Assembly: GCA_002412715.1 (NCBI GenBank)
Contig: DHVP01000021.1
Location: 1-47,914 of the forward strand
DNA length: 47,914 nt
Direction of reading: 5' to 3'
DNA from: Deltaproteobacteria bacterium UBA5205
Lineage (GTDB): Bacteria > Desulfobacterota > Syntrophorhabdia > Syntrophorhabdales > Syntrophorhabdaceae
Below are positions 10,201 through 18,240 of this stretch, piece by piece. The stretch's first letter is position 1. The number at the start of each line of letters is the position of its first letter. A program made the translations under genes and the position numbers. The notes under the pieces are model-generated. The model did not search any database. It saw only the letters and a list, made by a program, of their open reading frames with translations, and was not told where the DNA came from.

Positions 10201-10554
10201 CTCATAGCCGAAGACAACGAGGCCGTAATGACCCTCATCAGGGAGGTCCTGAGGAAGCATGGTTACCAAACTCTGGAAGCCAGCGACGGCCAGGCCGCGG
10301 TGGAGATGTTCACTGCAAACAGTGGAATCGATCTTGTTATCCTGGACTCCGTAATGCCCAGGAAGAATGGCAGGGAGGCTTACGAAGAGATAACAAAGAT
10401 CAACCCGAACACAAAGGTCCTCTTCATGAGCGGCCACACGCGGGACACCAGACTGGACAAGGGCATCGCCGAAGAAGAAGTAGACTTCCTCCCCAAACCC
10501 CTCTCCCCGGTAAAACTTCTCCAAACGATAAGGGAGATCCTGGATAGGGCCTAA
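7291..10554 (+). CDS. Membrane hybrid histidine kinase with Cache sensor and three PAS domains
   Basis: The chosen start is the TTG at 7291, with GAGG about 9 bases before it and a membrane helix starting at once; an in-frame TTG at 7246 would add 15 residues. It has 1087 residues: an N-terminal membrane helix, an extracytoplasmic double-Cache sensor (about 30-285, with the FYxxYRVK- and SYRDFFQ-type features), a second membrane helix, three PAS domains (about 330-755 minus linkers), HisKA with His730 (GGVAHDFNN), an ATPase domain, and a receiver with likely Asp1019. Cache domains bind small external molecules such as carboxylates or amino acids; the ligand cannot be read here. It has its own promoter. 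Confidence 0.93.
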   Translation: MKRWLFLTSILIFVVACFYLFFTTYQRVKNDAIEELNKQQLAHAGQARAGIEAFFQQYVKMLGHLAGHDEIIDLNEEGKKTIRDMYEASRNDIKSITLVDSRGKFIYTVPNNEKYQGTDVSYRDFFQKMKSDLTPVVSDVITTVKGVERSVAVHYPILKKGKFNGSVSVIVSVDVLAEKYLKPIRIGQTGYAWVLNRQGTELYCPVPGHIGVSIYETSGRFPSVIAMAEEMMKGGSGVTTYDYDFIAKQETKKIVKHAVYMPINVGNTFWSIVVATPENEALAAMKGFRNRWFAIIGLLVAGLFVFVFYTVKSWAVLSEARKRMDAEEALIQSEARYRSIFENAVEGIYQSTPDGRFMSVNPAFARITGYDSPERLIQSMSDIGKQLYVDAEDRHAFEASLEKEGFVKNREVRLKRRDGKIIWVSLNGRAIKDKEGKGLHYEGTIEDVTEHKITQILIRDEMEFNRTLLQTSPAFFVALSTDGQTLLMNQSMLDAVGYTMEEVSAGDYLSTFVPPEEREALREIFTQIMASNKPVRCENHLLTSDGRQLLVEWHGRSVKDEQGGLQYFFGVGVDLTERKMAEEALKEEKEKLQTLSENAPVGMVLIDREGIFTYVNTKFREMFGYRLDEVPNGRTWFRKAYPDKQYRTMVISTWMEDFVGSEPGERKPRAFTVTCGDGKQKMITFVTLRLTSGVHLMVCEDMTELKRLEDRLRQSQKMEAIGNLAGGVAHDFNNILTTIMGYASLVQQEIADRSVVKSHVEQILSAAQKAANLTQSLLAFSRHRTVSLRPLNLNEAVKGSQKLLRRLLTEDIDFRLILAGTDTTILADATEIDQILFNLVSNARDAMAKGGALTIETGIMEMDSYYLEAHGFGKPGQYALIAVSDTGAGMDERTRERIFDPFFTTKEIGKGTGLGLATVYGIVSQHNGYINVYSEPGKGTTFRMYFPLAEPAAKEEQPVAPEVRGGNETVLIAEDNEAVMTLIREVLRKHGYQTLEASDGQAAVEMFTANSGIDLVILDSVMPRKNGREAYEEITKINPNTKVLFMSGHTRDTRLDKGIAEEEVDFLPKPLSPVKLLQTIREILDRA

Positions 10555-10572
10555 AGATACCGAAACTATTCT

Positions 10573-12135
10573 TCACGTTATATAGTTGATCTCAAGGATA
10601 CGGTCGATTCGGAAGGTTCGTTCTTCGTTTCTGAGACAGCAATAGGCTCGAAGGCCCTCGAAGGGCTTTCCCTTGAATTCCATCGGTTCTATCGACAGCG
10701 GACGTATTGTTCGGCAAGATTTGGTGTCGTTGGGCTTCAGGTAGATGATCTCGATGGCGAGGTCGCGCCTGATGGCGTCCATGATGATTGCGCTTCGGTC
10801 GTCGTAGCTTGAGCGCTCGTCGGCCTTTTGATACTGGTACATGGTAAGGAATTTTGCCACCCGCCAGTCCATCCGTATGTGATTCTTGCTGATCATCTTC
10901 GTCAGGACGATGCCGTCGAAATTCGTGCAGCGGCTCAAGGCGACGTAGACCTGGCCATGAGCGAAGGCGCCGCGGCCCATGTCTATTACGACACGGTCGA
11001 ACGTCTTTCCCTGGCTTTTGTGGATGGTGACCGCCCAGGCGAGGCGGATGGGGTACTGGGTGAAGGTGCCCGTCGTCCTCGTCGAGATCCTTTTTGTTTT
11101 CCTGTCGTACTGATATTCGAAGAGTTCCCACGTATTCGGTGTTACCTCTACGACGTTGCCGTCGTCAAGCCGCACAAGGACCCGGTCTTCCTCGCCGTCG
11201 ACCCTGCCGATGCCCCGGACGATGCCCAGCGTACCATTTACCCAGCGGCCGAACTTGTCGTTGTTAACGAGCATTATCTGGGCCCCGGGTTTTAGAGTCA
11301 GCGTTTCCTCCGCCGGCAGCGAGGAGCGGTCGAATAATCCGCTTGTTTTGCCCGCAAGCGTAAAGGAGCGGTCGGGAAGGGCTTCGAGCATCTCGAGGTT
11401 TCGTTTTGCCGCAAGATCGTTGGTGCTCGTCAGGGTAATGCAGAATCCGTTCGCCGGCGCCGCGGCATCAGGCCGGTGATTCCTGTTGAGCCGTTGGATA
11501 TCGTCATCGGTGCAGGTCCGGTTCCGAATGGCGTTTAGGAGCTCGATGAAGTCCTGCTCGGTCTGACGGTAGACCTTTTCCAACTCGATGAATTCCATCG
11601 TAAATGTCTTTTCCCTGAACACCTGTGCCGAGAAGAAATAGGGCGACTCGTAACGGTGGGTGAATATCTCCCTTTCGGAAGATGCGACAACCGGCGGAAG
11701 CTGATAGAGGTCGCCGACAAAGATCATCTGGACACCCCCGAACCACTGCTTGCGGTAGGGGCCGTTGAGGCGCATGAATTTCTCCACGCAGTCGAGCAGA
11801 TCGGCCCGTACCATCGAGACCTCGTCGATAATGATGGTGTCGAACTCCTTATAGATCTTGCTTTCCGGTCCGCCGATCTTCCTGACCTTTTCCGGGGTGA
11901 TGCTCGGTTTGAAACCGAAGAAGGAATGGATCGTCTGCCCCTGCACATTAATGGCGGCGACCCCCGTGGGTGCGAGAACAGCCACCTCCTTGCGTGTATT
12001 CTGCCTGAAGTACTCGAGGAGCGTAGACTTTCCCGTGCCGGCCTTACCCGTGATGAACACGTGGTGGTTCGTGTCCTCCATGATATCAAGGGCCTTCTGA
12101 AACTCTGCATTGATCTCAATAAACGATTTGCGCAT
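10573..12135 (-). CDS. PIF1/RecD-like superfamily 1 helicase with C-terminal WYL-like domain
   Basis: The protein has 520 residues from the ATG at 12135 (GGGGTGG just before). Walker A is GKAGTGKST near residue 31 and Walker B is IIIDEVSM; a PIF1-type core follows. The UvrD_C_2 box reads AWAVTIHKSQGKTFDRV, then VYVALSRC. The last 75 residues (from about DRSAIIMDAIRRDL to TFRIDRI) match the pattern of a WYL domain: I-YL then RTI-P, EF-G, GL-AYC and FRIDRI. WYL domains bind nucleic acid or ligands in regulators and defence proteins. The helicase should unwind DNA 5'-3'; the WYL part may sense a nucleotide or a DNA end. It is convergent with the kinase gene, 18 bases away. Confidence 0.88.
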   Translation of the reverse strand: MRKSFIEINAEFQKALDIMEDTNHHVFITGKAGTGKSTLLEYFRQNTRKEVAVLAPTGVAAINVQGQTIHSFFGFKPSITPEKVRKIGGPESKIYKEFDTIIIDEVSMVRADLLDCVEKFMRLNGPYRKQWFGGVQMIFVGDLYQLPPVVASSEREIFTHRYESPYFFSAQVFREKTFTMEFIELEKVYRQTEQDFIELLNAIRNRTCTDDDIQRLNRNHRPDAAAPANGFCITLTSTNDLAAKRNLEMLEALPDRSFTLAGKTSGLFDRSSLPAEETLTLKPGAQIMLVNNDKFGRWVNGTLGIVRGIGRVDGEEDRVLVRLDDGNVVEVTPNTWELFEYQYDRKTKRISTRTTGTFTQYPIRLAWAVTIHKSQGKTFDRVVIDMGRGAFAHGQVYVALSRCTNFDGIVLTKMISKNHIRMDWRVAKFLTMYQYQKADERSSYDDRSAIIMDAIRRDLAIEIIYLKPNDTKSCRTIRPLSIEPMEFKGKPFEGLRAYCCLRNEERTFRIDRILEINYIT

Positions 12136-12288
12136 GCCACCCCATTCTATCAAAGATGAGAGCCCCGTGTCACGATGATTAGGGGCAGAATCAGGGAAGA
12201 CGAAAAGAAAGAGGAAAAGAAAGGTCAAAAGATTGTCCCATCTTCTTTAGTGCTGAAGTTGTCTCGAGGGGCTTCGCTTATTGTTCGA

Positions 12289-13569
12289 TCAGGCGGTAGT
12301 CCAGTTTGGGCGGGTTGCGGCGTATCGGGCTAGTGCTTGCCTGATCCATTCCTCGTCGAGACCGGGGGTGATGTAGAAGCGGGGTTCGAGCAGGGTGTCG
12401 CCGGGTGCGATGATGCCTTCCTTGAGCGCCTCTTCGGCCAATGCCGTGCCGGGGTATATCCTGATGCCGACGGAGACCTTGAGGGCATCGAATCCGAGGG
12501 AATCGGCGAAAGCCAGGCTCTCTTTTACGGATTCACGGGTTTCTCCCGGCGCGCCCAGCATGAGAAACCCCATGTGCTTTATTCCATATTTCTTGAGAAG
12601 CCTGCAAACCTCGGCCACGTCGGTGCGGCGGAACCGCTTGTTCATCCGTCGCAGCACCTCTTCATCGGCGCTTTCCGACCCCACAGACACCTCGATGCAC
12701 CCGGCCCGGGCCATGGCTGCAGCCAGTTCTTCATCGAGCCGCCAGGGGTAGATGATGCACCTGAATTTCACATCCAGGGAGGCATCGGTCATCATCCTGC
12801 AAAGCTCCATCGCATATGACCGCGGCAGGTTGAACGTGTTGTCCACGAAATAGAGCTGCCGCACGCCGCGGGCCGCCAGCTTCGAGATCCATCCAACGAC
12901 GCTGACCGCGGTTCTCTTCCTGAGTATCCTGCCCTCGATGGATGCCGTGGAGCAATAACTGCAGTCCATGGCGCAGCCGCGTCTTGTCTGGACCGGCACC
13001 CAGGTGTCATCGCCGGCGACGGGGCCTTCCAGCATCAGGTCCGGGTCGGGAAGGGGAGAATCATCGGGTTTTCTGATCAATTCCCTGGCTTTAGCGGTGC
13101 TCCCGCCGTTGATGTGCACCCCGGGAAGGCCTTCCGGAGACTCGCCTTTTTCGAGCCTTTCCAGGAGACGGACAAAAGCTGTCTCCCCTTCACCCTCTAT
13201 ACCGAAATCGGCCATAGAATCAGCCAGAATGGCATCAGGGAACATGCTGTATCCCGCCCCGCCCAGCACGACGGGACAGTCGGCCAGACTTTTGACGAGG
13301 GCGATGACCCGTTTGTCGTCCTCGTAGAGGAACCGGGTGTGGCGCATCGTCTGGTCGTCGATATTCCTGATGGAGATGCCGATGACATCGGGCCTGAACT
13401 CACCGATGGTTTTCGCCAGACCCGTCTTGACGTCCTCGATCCTGACGAGGTCCAGCATTTTCACCGCATGCCCCCGCCGCCGCACCGCTTCGGCCACAAA
13501 CGCAAGCCCCAAAGGCATGGTACGCATGTTGATCTCCGTGCGATTGGCTGATATGAGAAGAACGTTCAT
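12289..13569 (-). CDS. Radical SAM protein with N-terminal B12-binding-like domain
   Basis: The protein has 426 residues from the ATG at 13569 (MNVLLISANR, the usual start for this group); the 47 residues upstream in the open frame are rich in Pro and have no ribosome binding site. Residues 1-135 form a Rossmann-type B12-binding-like domain but without the DxHxxG cobalamin ligand motif. The radical SAM core has C199, C203 and C206 in CxxxCxxC (CAMDCSYC). Later motifs are YFVDNTFN, VGSES and MLGAPGE, typical of the BchE/methylthiotransferase-like cobalamin-radical SAM group. The substrate is unknown. It is divergent from the DUF72 gene, and the 140 bases between them probably hold both promoters. 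Confidence 0.88.
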   Translation of the reverse strand: MNVLLISANRTEINMRTMPLGLAFVAEAVRRRGHAVKMLDLVRIEDVKTGLAKTIGEFRPDVIGISIRNIDDQTMRHTRFLYEDDKRVIALVKSLADCPVVLGGAGYSMFPDAILADSMADFGIEGEGETAFVRLLERLEKGESPEGLPGVHINGGSTAKARELIRKPDDSPLPDPDLMLEGPVAGDDTWVPVQTRRGCAMDCSYCSTASIEGRILRKRTAVSVVGWISKLAARGVRQLYFVDNTFNLPRSYAMELCRMMTDASLDVKFRCIIYPWRLDEELAAAMARAGCIEVSVGSESADEEVLRRMNKRFRRTDVAEVCRLLKKYGIKHMGFLMLGAPGETRESVKESLAFADSLGFDALKVSVGIRIYPGTALAEEALKEGIIAPGDTLLEPRFYITPGLDEEWIRQALARYAATRPNWTTA

Positions 13570-13709
13570 TGTCGTATGCCCGGCCGTCGGGTCAGGTGTT
13601 ATTCTAGCACAGCAGGACCCCGAAGAGAAGGGTTGCGACAGCGGCCCTGGCGGCTGAAGGACGTCATGCGGTCTCTTTAGCTTTTCAGGAAAGTGATTAG
13701 TATATTCCA

Positions 13710-14474
13710 ATGGCGAGGGTGCTGATAGGATGCAGCGGGTTTAGCTATAAGGATTGGAAGGGGACTTTCTATCCGGGCGAATTGCCGGGACGCAAATGGC
13801 TTACCCATTATTCAGGGGTTTTTCCGACGGTGGAGTTGAATGTTACCTTCTACCGCCTCCCCACGACAGAAACCTTTGCAAAATGGTACCACGAAACGCC
13901 GGCCGACTTTTCATTTGCGCTGAAAGGCAGCAGATTGATCACACACCTCAAGAGGCTCAAAGACATCGAAAACCTTTTGGAGGAATTCTTCGTGAGGGCT
14001 ATTACACTCAAGGAAAAGCTTGCCGCAGTCCTCTGGCAGTTTCCTTCCAGTTTCACATTCGACAGGGATAGACTGAACAAGTTCCTGGTCCTCCTCGATA
14101 AGTACCCCGTCTGGAATACCTTTGAATTTCGCAGCAGCACATGGGCGAACAAGGAAATAGCGCAGATGTGCAGGAATCGCGGCGTTGCCCTGTGCATGGC
14201 GGACTGGCCGCGATTCCTCGATGACCTGCCTGTAACCGCCGGTTTTGTCTATATGAGACGCCACGGCGAGGAGGGCAATTACGCCTCATCATATTCGCAC
14301 GAGGCGTTGGAACGGGATGCACTGAGAATACGCGGCTACCTCGATGACGGTCTGGACGTCTTCGTCTATTTCAACAACGACGCCATGGGATACGCTCCCA
14401 GCAACGCGAGGGAACTTATGGAGATACTTAAACGCCAGGAGCGGAAGATCGAATCGAAAAGCAAACAAGGATAG
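13710..14474 (+). CDS. DUF72 family protein (YecE-like)
   Basis: The protein has 254 residues. The start MARVLIGCSGFSYKDWKGTFYP is the hallmark of DUF72, a TIM-barrel family also called YecE. Other family features are NVTFYRLPTTETFAKW, VLWQFPSSF and VYFNNDAMGYAP. The biochemical role of the family is not settled. The ATG at 13710 has no clear ribosome binding site, but the N-terminus aligns with the family. The next gene on the same strand starts 97 bases on, so co-transcription is possible but not shown. Confidence 0.92.
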   Translation: MARVLIGCSGFSYKDWKGTFYPGELPGRKWLTHYSGVFPTVELNVTFYRLPTTETFAKWYHETPADFSFALKGSRLITHLKRLKDIENLLEEFFVRAITLKEKLAAVLWQFPSSFTFDRDRLNKFLVLLDKYPVWNTFEFRSSTWANKEIAQMCRNRGVALCMADWPRFLDDLPVTAGFVYMRRHGEEGNYASSYSHEALERDALRIRGYLDDGLDVFVYFNNDAMGYAPSNARELMEILKRQERKIESKSKQG

Positions 14475-14571
14475 AATAAGGTTCCTCTCTTTTCCCTGTT
14501 TCCTGTCTTGCAACCGTTGGCCGTTTGTGGCAGAATTGGCTGAGTCAGGCGAATTCATTTAAGGAGTGGGC

Positions 14572-15387
14572 ATGCCTTTTGCGGAGATCAAAGGTCTTAA
14601 GGTCTATTATGAGGTCCATGGGGAAGGGGCGGAAACGATCATCCTTTTACACCATGGTTTTGCGTGTGTCAAGATGTGGAAGGACATCTTCAGGCGTTTT
14701 GTCGATGCCGGTTACCATGTGCTTATGTACGACCGCCGCGGTTATGGACGTTCCGAAGACGGCGAAGGTTTCTTCGATTTTTATGTGAGTGACCGGTTCA
14801 GGCAGGAAAGCCTGGACGAATTGCGATCGGTGAAGCTGCATCTTGGCATTGGTCCCTGCCATCTGGTGGGCCAGTGTGAAGGTGGTGTCGTGGGTGCCGA
14901 CTATGCAGCCCGCTACCCGGAGGATGTTAAAAGCCTCAGCACGGGCAGCACACAGTGCTACAGCACCGTTCCCATGCCGCAGTTGCAGGCCGAGAGGCTG
15001 GTCGCGAATTTCACGGACCTCGAACCCCGGCTCCAGGCCAAGATGATCGACTGGCACGGGGATATGGCCGAGGTCAAGTACAATCAGTTCGCCAGGTGCG
15101 GCGGTGAATACGGGGTAGGCTATTTCGATTTGAGACCCGTCCTGATGAAGGTACTCTGTCCTGCCCTTGTCCTCTACCCCGACCGCAGTTCACTTTTCTA
15201 CGTGGACCAGGCAGTGGACTTCTACCGGGTTTTGCCGAAGGGGGAACTCGCCGTTTTCCCGAAATGCGGACACAACACCTACGAACAGCGCCCGGATGAT
15301 TACGTGCGCACCATCCTCGATTTCCTGAAACGAACGCGAGAAGGGGAAAACCAGGCGAACCGGCCGTCAGTGTCATGCCTGGCGTAG
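14572..15387 (+). CDS. Alpha/beta hydrolase with cysteine in the nucleophile position
   Basis: AAGGAG (14561-14566) points to the ATG at 14572 rather than the GTG at 14566, giving 271 residues. The fold is shown by LHHGF (oxyanion loop), YDRRGYGRS and the nucleophile elbow VGQCEGG, in which Cys102 replaces the usual Ser of GxSxG. A late acid (PDRSS) and His in CGHNTYEQRP complete a triad. Cys nucleophiles are known in dienelactone hydrolase and some thioesterases, so an ester or thioester hydrolase or a lyase-like role is possible; a substrate cannot be named. No signal peptide, so cytoplasmic. It lies alone between the DUF72 and ADP-ribosylglycohydrolase genes. Confidence 0.88.
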   Translation: MPFAEIKGLKVYYEVHGEGAETIILLHHGFACVKMWKDIFRRFVDAGYHVLMYDRRGYGRSEDGEGFFDFYVSDRFRQESLDELRSVKLHLGIGPCHLVGQCEGGVVGADYAARYPEDVKSLSTGSTQCYSTVPMPQLQAERLVANFTDLEPRLQAKMIDWHGDMAEVKYNQFARCGGEYGVGYFDLRPVLMKVLCPALVLYPDRSSLFYVDQAVDFYRVLPKGELAVFPKCGHNTYEQRPDDYVRTILDFLKRTREGENQANRPSVSCLA

Positions 15388-15462
15388 AAGGAAAGAATTG
15401 TCCCACGCCCGCTTCGCCCGAGAAAACAATCCTGAAACACTGCAGCTTCCTTCAGCCTGTCA

Positions 15463-15479
15463 GGGTGGTGTCACCACCC
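15463..15479. promoter_or_regulatory. Operator-like dyad upstream of the ADP-ribosylglycohydrolase
   Basis: GGGTGGTG and CACCACCC face each other around a single T, a perfect 17-base dyad; a -10-like TATACT lies at 15485-15490. It sits in the 167-base gap before the ADP-ribosylglycohydrolase gene and could be a repressor site. No matching -35 box is clear. Confidence 0.35.
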
Positions 15480-15554
15480 CTTGTTATACTGTTGGCCGTG
15501 GAGATGATCGATGTATAAATATGAGGGAATGTAATTGAAGACAGGAGAATAAGC

Positions 15555-16508
15555 GTGGGGAATATATCGAGGGAAGACAGGATGTTTGGCGGGCTCTGGG
15601 GGGCCGTGGTAGGTGATGCGCTTGGGGTTCCTGTGGAATTTAAGGGGAGGGATGTGCGCAAAAAGGACCCCGTCACGGGGATGCTCGGATACGGTACCTT
15701 CGACCTGCCGCCGGGCAGTTGGTCCGATGATTCGTCTCTTATGCTGTGTACGGCAGAGAGTCTCCTTGATGGATTCGATACAGGGCGGATGGGCGATCTT
15801 TTTGTCCGTTGGTTCACCACGGGTTTATGGACGCCGCATGGACAAGCCTTCGATGTAGGCCATGGCACGAGGCAGGCGATAAGCGTGATTGAGCGCGGCA
15901 CACCTGCCGAACAGGCCGGCGGGACCGAGGAGGGTAACAACGGCAACGGTTCGCTTATGCGCATTTTTCCTGTCGCTCTCTATTGCGAGGGGATGGCCGA
16001 AGAGGATATCCTGCGCCATGCCCATCGGGCCTCGTCCATCACGCACGGGCATCCCCGGGCAATGATGGCCTGCGGGATTTACTGCCTCATGATCGGTGCA
16101 CTCCTTCAGGGGTTGTCCCCCTCTGATGCATATCTCAACACCATGGACAGCGTAAAGAACCTTTATCGCCGGCGCCCTTTTTCAAAGGAGTTGCCCCATT
16201 TTGACCGCCTTCTCGCCGGCAATATAGGCGCCCTGCCCGAAGACGCCATTGAATCTGACGGTTATGTGCTCCATACGCTGGAAGCGGCGGTATGGTGCCT
16301 CGTCACCACGGGATCGTACAGCGAGTCGGTCCTCACCGCGGTCAATCTCGGCCTGGATACGGACACCACCGCCATCGTAACGGGCGGCCTTGCCGGCATT
16401 TGCTACGGCATGAAGGCAATTCCCGGGGAATGGCAGGATCAGATAGTCCGGAAGGAAGATATGGGCATCTTGTTCGAGAAGGTTGTGGAGAAGATGTCTG
16501 TGAAATGA
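15555..16508 (+). CDS. ADP-ribosylglycohydrolase family protein
   Basis: The start is a GTG at 15555 with AGGAG about 8 bases before it; 317 residues. Family features run in order: FGGLWGAVVGDALGVPVEFKGR at the N-terminus, the metal-binding SWSDDSSL (residues 55-62, usual form WTDDT), NGNGSLMRI in the middle, and LDTDTTA with GGLAGICYG late. These enzymes remove ADP-ribose from arginine or other acceptors, or hydrolyse related compounds such as O-acetyl-ADP-ribose, with two metal ions. It has no DraT-like ADP-ribosyltransferase neighbour, so a nitrogenase role is not supported; an MNT-HEPN pair follows on the same strand. Confidence 0.92.
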   Translation: MGNISREDRMFGGLWGAVVGDALGVPVEFKGRDVRKKDPVTGMLGYGTFDLPPGSWSDDSSLMLCTAESLLDGFDTGRMGDLFVRWFTTGLWTPHGQAFDVGHGTRQAISVIERGTPAEQAGGTEEGNNGNGSLMRIFPVALYCEGMAEEDILRHAHRASSITHGHPRAMMACGIYCLMIGALLQGLSPSDAYLNTMDSVKNLYRRRPFSKELPHFDRLLAGNIGALPEDAIESDGYVLHTLEAAVWCLVTTGSYSESVLTAVNLGLDTDTTAIVTGGLAGICYGMKAIPGEWQDQIVRKEDMGILFEKVVEKMSVK

Positions 16509-16589
16509 GAAATATAGGTCCTTATGTGCTGGAATCAAAGTGCTTTACAGTAAGCCGGGTGTGCAGTAGAATCAATATTGGTGCCGGAC

Positions 16590-16901
16590 ATGAACGTAAT
16601 GACCAAGAATGATGTATTCCACATACTTCATCAAAACAGGACAGAATTGCAGGCCTTTGGGGTCAAGCGGCTCGGCCTCTTTGGCTCATTTGTTCGAGGA
16701 CAGGAGCGTCCGGACAGCGACATCGATCTTCTGGTTGAATTCGAACCGGGAGAAAAGACATTCGATCATTTTATGGCGTTGTCTTTTTATCTTGAAGAGG
16801 TTCTGGGACGCAGGGTGGAGGTTGTTACTCCGGAATCTCTTAGTCCATATATGGCTGCACACATACTGAGCGAGGTTGAGGATGCCGCCCTCGTCGCTTG
16901 A
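16590..16901 (+). CDS. mntA: MNT-family nucleotidyltransferase antitoxin (MntA-like)
   Basis: The protein has 103 residues from the ATG at 16590 (an ATG at 16599 is also possible; no strong ribosome binding site). The catalytic signature GS-X10-D-X-D is complete: Gly32-Ser33, then Asp44 and Asp46 (SDIDLLVEF). In known pairs MntA adds AMP units to a tyrosine of the HepT toxin and silences it. The HEPN toxin gene starts 20 bases before this gene ends, the tight overlap typical of such toxin-antitoxin operons. Confidence 0.9.
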   Translation: MNVMTKNDVFHILHQNRTELQAFGVKRLGLFGSFVRGQERPDSDIDLLVEFEPGEKTFDHFMALSFYLEEVLGRRVEVVTPESLSPYMAAHILSEVEDAALVA

Positions 16902-17229
16902 GTATCTACGTCACATTCTTGATGAAGCCCGGTATCTGATCTCTGCCAGTACAGGATTGGAGAGGAATGATTTCTTCAGCGATGAAACTCTCAAACGTGC
17001 TTTTGTAAGGAGCATAGAGATAATTGGAGAGGCATCGAAAAAGGTATCCGCCGAACTAAAAGATCGACACACGGAATTGGAGTGGAGGGCAATAGCTGGT
17101 ATGCGGGACCGGTTAGTTCACGATTATTTCGGCGTGGATTATGATATTGTTTGGGACGTAGTTTTGAACAAAGTACCTGCCCTCTGCAAGAGGATAGAAG
17201 AGATTATCCAAGAAGAAAGTTCTTCTTAA
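16882..17229 (+). CDS. hepT: HEPN-family RNase toxin (HepT-like)
   Basis: The protein has 115 residues from the ATG at 16882, which overlaps the antitoxin gene by 20 bases; a TTG at 16876 is less likely. The HEPN active site RX4HXY is present as Arg75, His80 and Tyr82 (RDRLVHDYF), and SIEIIGEASKKV with WRAIAGMRDRLVH is the usual helix pair of HepT (DUF86). HepT cuts RNA; Tyr82 is the residue AMPylated by MntA in the studied Shewanella system. All key residues are intact, so the pair is probably active. Confidence 0.9.
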   Translation: MPPSSLEYLRHILDEARYLISASTGLERNDFFSDETLKRAFVRSIEIIGEASKKVSAELKDRHTELEWRAIAGMRDRLVHDYFGVDYDIVWDVVLNKVPALCKRIEEIIQEESSS

Positions 17230-17234
17230 GAGAG

Positions 17235-17483
17235 ATGACGGATCTCGTTGGCTATATAGCCGCCTGCTTCACGACGTTTTCGCTGCTGCCGCAGATTCTG
17301 CGCATCTGGAGGCTGAAAGAAGCCAGAGACGTTTCCGTCTACCTGCCGCTGATGGTCTTGACAGGGTCCGTTTTGTGGGTGGTTTACGGGATTATGATCG
17401 GGTCCACGCCTGTTATTGTGGCGAATACCGTGGCGCTCATCGTAGCGCTCATCACCGTCTTTTTCACAATACGATACAGATAA
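17235..17483 (+). CDS. SemiSWEET-type sugar transporter
   Basis: The protein has 82 residues, three membrane helices and the PQ motif (LLPQILRIW, about residues 18-26), the pattern of bacterial SemiSWEETs of the MtN3/PQ-loop family, which work as dimers to carry sugars down a gradient. The ATG at 17235 follows AGAGAG; upstream in-frame codons read through the HEPN gene. The start is only 5 bases after the HEPN stop, and the AlkD-type gene starts 10 bases on, so all may be read together although their roles do not fit. Confidence 0.88.
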   Translation: MTDLVGYIAACFTTFSLLPQILRIWRLKEARDVSVYLPLMVLTGSVLWVVYGIMIGSTPVIVANTVALIVALITVFFTIRYR

Positions 17484-17493
17484 GGAGTGCGCA

Positions 17494-18240
17494 TTGAACA
17501 GCGCTGTTGTTCAGAATATCAGGGATGAACTTAAACGCAATGCCGACGAGGCCACGAGGATAAGCTCACTGAGATTCTTCAAGGAAGAGGTCAGGATTTA
17601 CGGCATAAAGACCGCTGTGGTCAGAAAGATCGCGAAGCAGTATTACAAAGAGATCAAGGCGGCGGACAAGGCAGAGATCTTTCGCCTGTGTGAGGAATTA
17701 TGGCGGTCCGGTTACATGGAAGAATCCTTCATCGCCTGCGAGTGGTCCTATCTCATCCGCAAGGACTACGAACGGGAAGATTTCCCGGTATTCGAGCGAT
17801 GGGTCACCATGTACGTCACGAACTGGGCCTCCTGTGATACCCTCTGCAACCATTCAGTAGGCGCTTTCATCGAGATGTACCCCGAATATATTAAAGAACT
17901 GAAGCGATGGGCCCTTTCCGAAAACCGCTGGGTTCGCCGCGCCTCGGCGGTGTCCCTTATCGTTCCCGCCAAAGCGGGCAAGTTCCTGGCGGACATCTTC
18001 GAAATCGCCGACATCCTGCTCGCGGACAGGGACGACATGGTGCAAAAGGGCTACGGCTGGATGCTCAAGACCGCGAGTCATGCCCACGAGAGGGAGGTCT
18101 TCGATTACGTCATCAAAAACAAAGAGACAATGCCTCGCACGGCCCTGCGATATGCCATAGAAAAAATGCCCAAAGAGCTCAAAGCGGCAACGATGGAAAA
18201 AGGTGCGGCGAACGGGCGCCGATTGCTATTTACCCGATGA
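17494..18240 (+). CDS. DNA alkylation repair protein, AlkD-like glycosylase
   Basis: The start is a TTG at 17494 with AAGGAG 7 bases before it; 248 residues of HEAT-like helices. The residues that form the AlkD catalytic cleft are recognisable: Trp111 and Asp115 (NWASCD, matching the Trp109/Asp113 pair), Arg148 (RWVRRAS) and Trp189 (QKGYGWML). AlkD enzymes remove positively charged N3- and N7-alkyl purines without flipping the base. The 3' end overlaps the convergent hypothetical gene by 15 bases. Confidence 0.92.
   Translation: MNSAVVQNIRDELKRNADEATRISSLRFFKEEVRIYGIKTAVVRKIAKQYYKEIKAADKAEIFRLCEELWRSGYMEESFIACEWSYLIRKDYEREDFPVFERWVTMYVTNWASCDTLCNHSVGAFIEMYPEYIKELKRWALSENRWVRRASAVSLIVPAKAGKFLADIFEIADILLADRDDMVQKGYGWMLKTASHAHEREVFDYVIKNKETMPRTALRYAIEKMPKELKAATMEKGAANGRRLLFTR

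Noticed and set aside
15555..16508. DraG for nitrogenase control
   Set aside because: The family is right but there is no DraT-type transferase or nif gene in the window.
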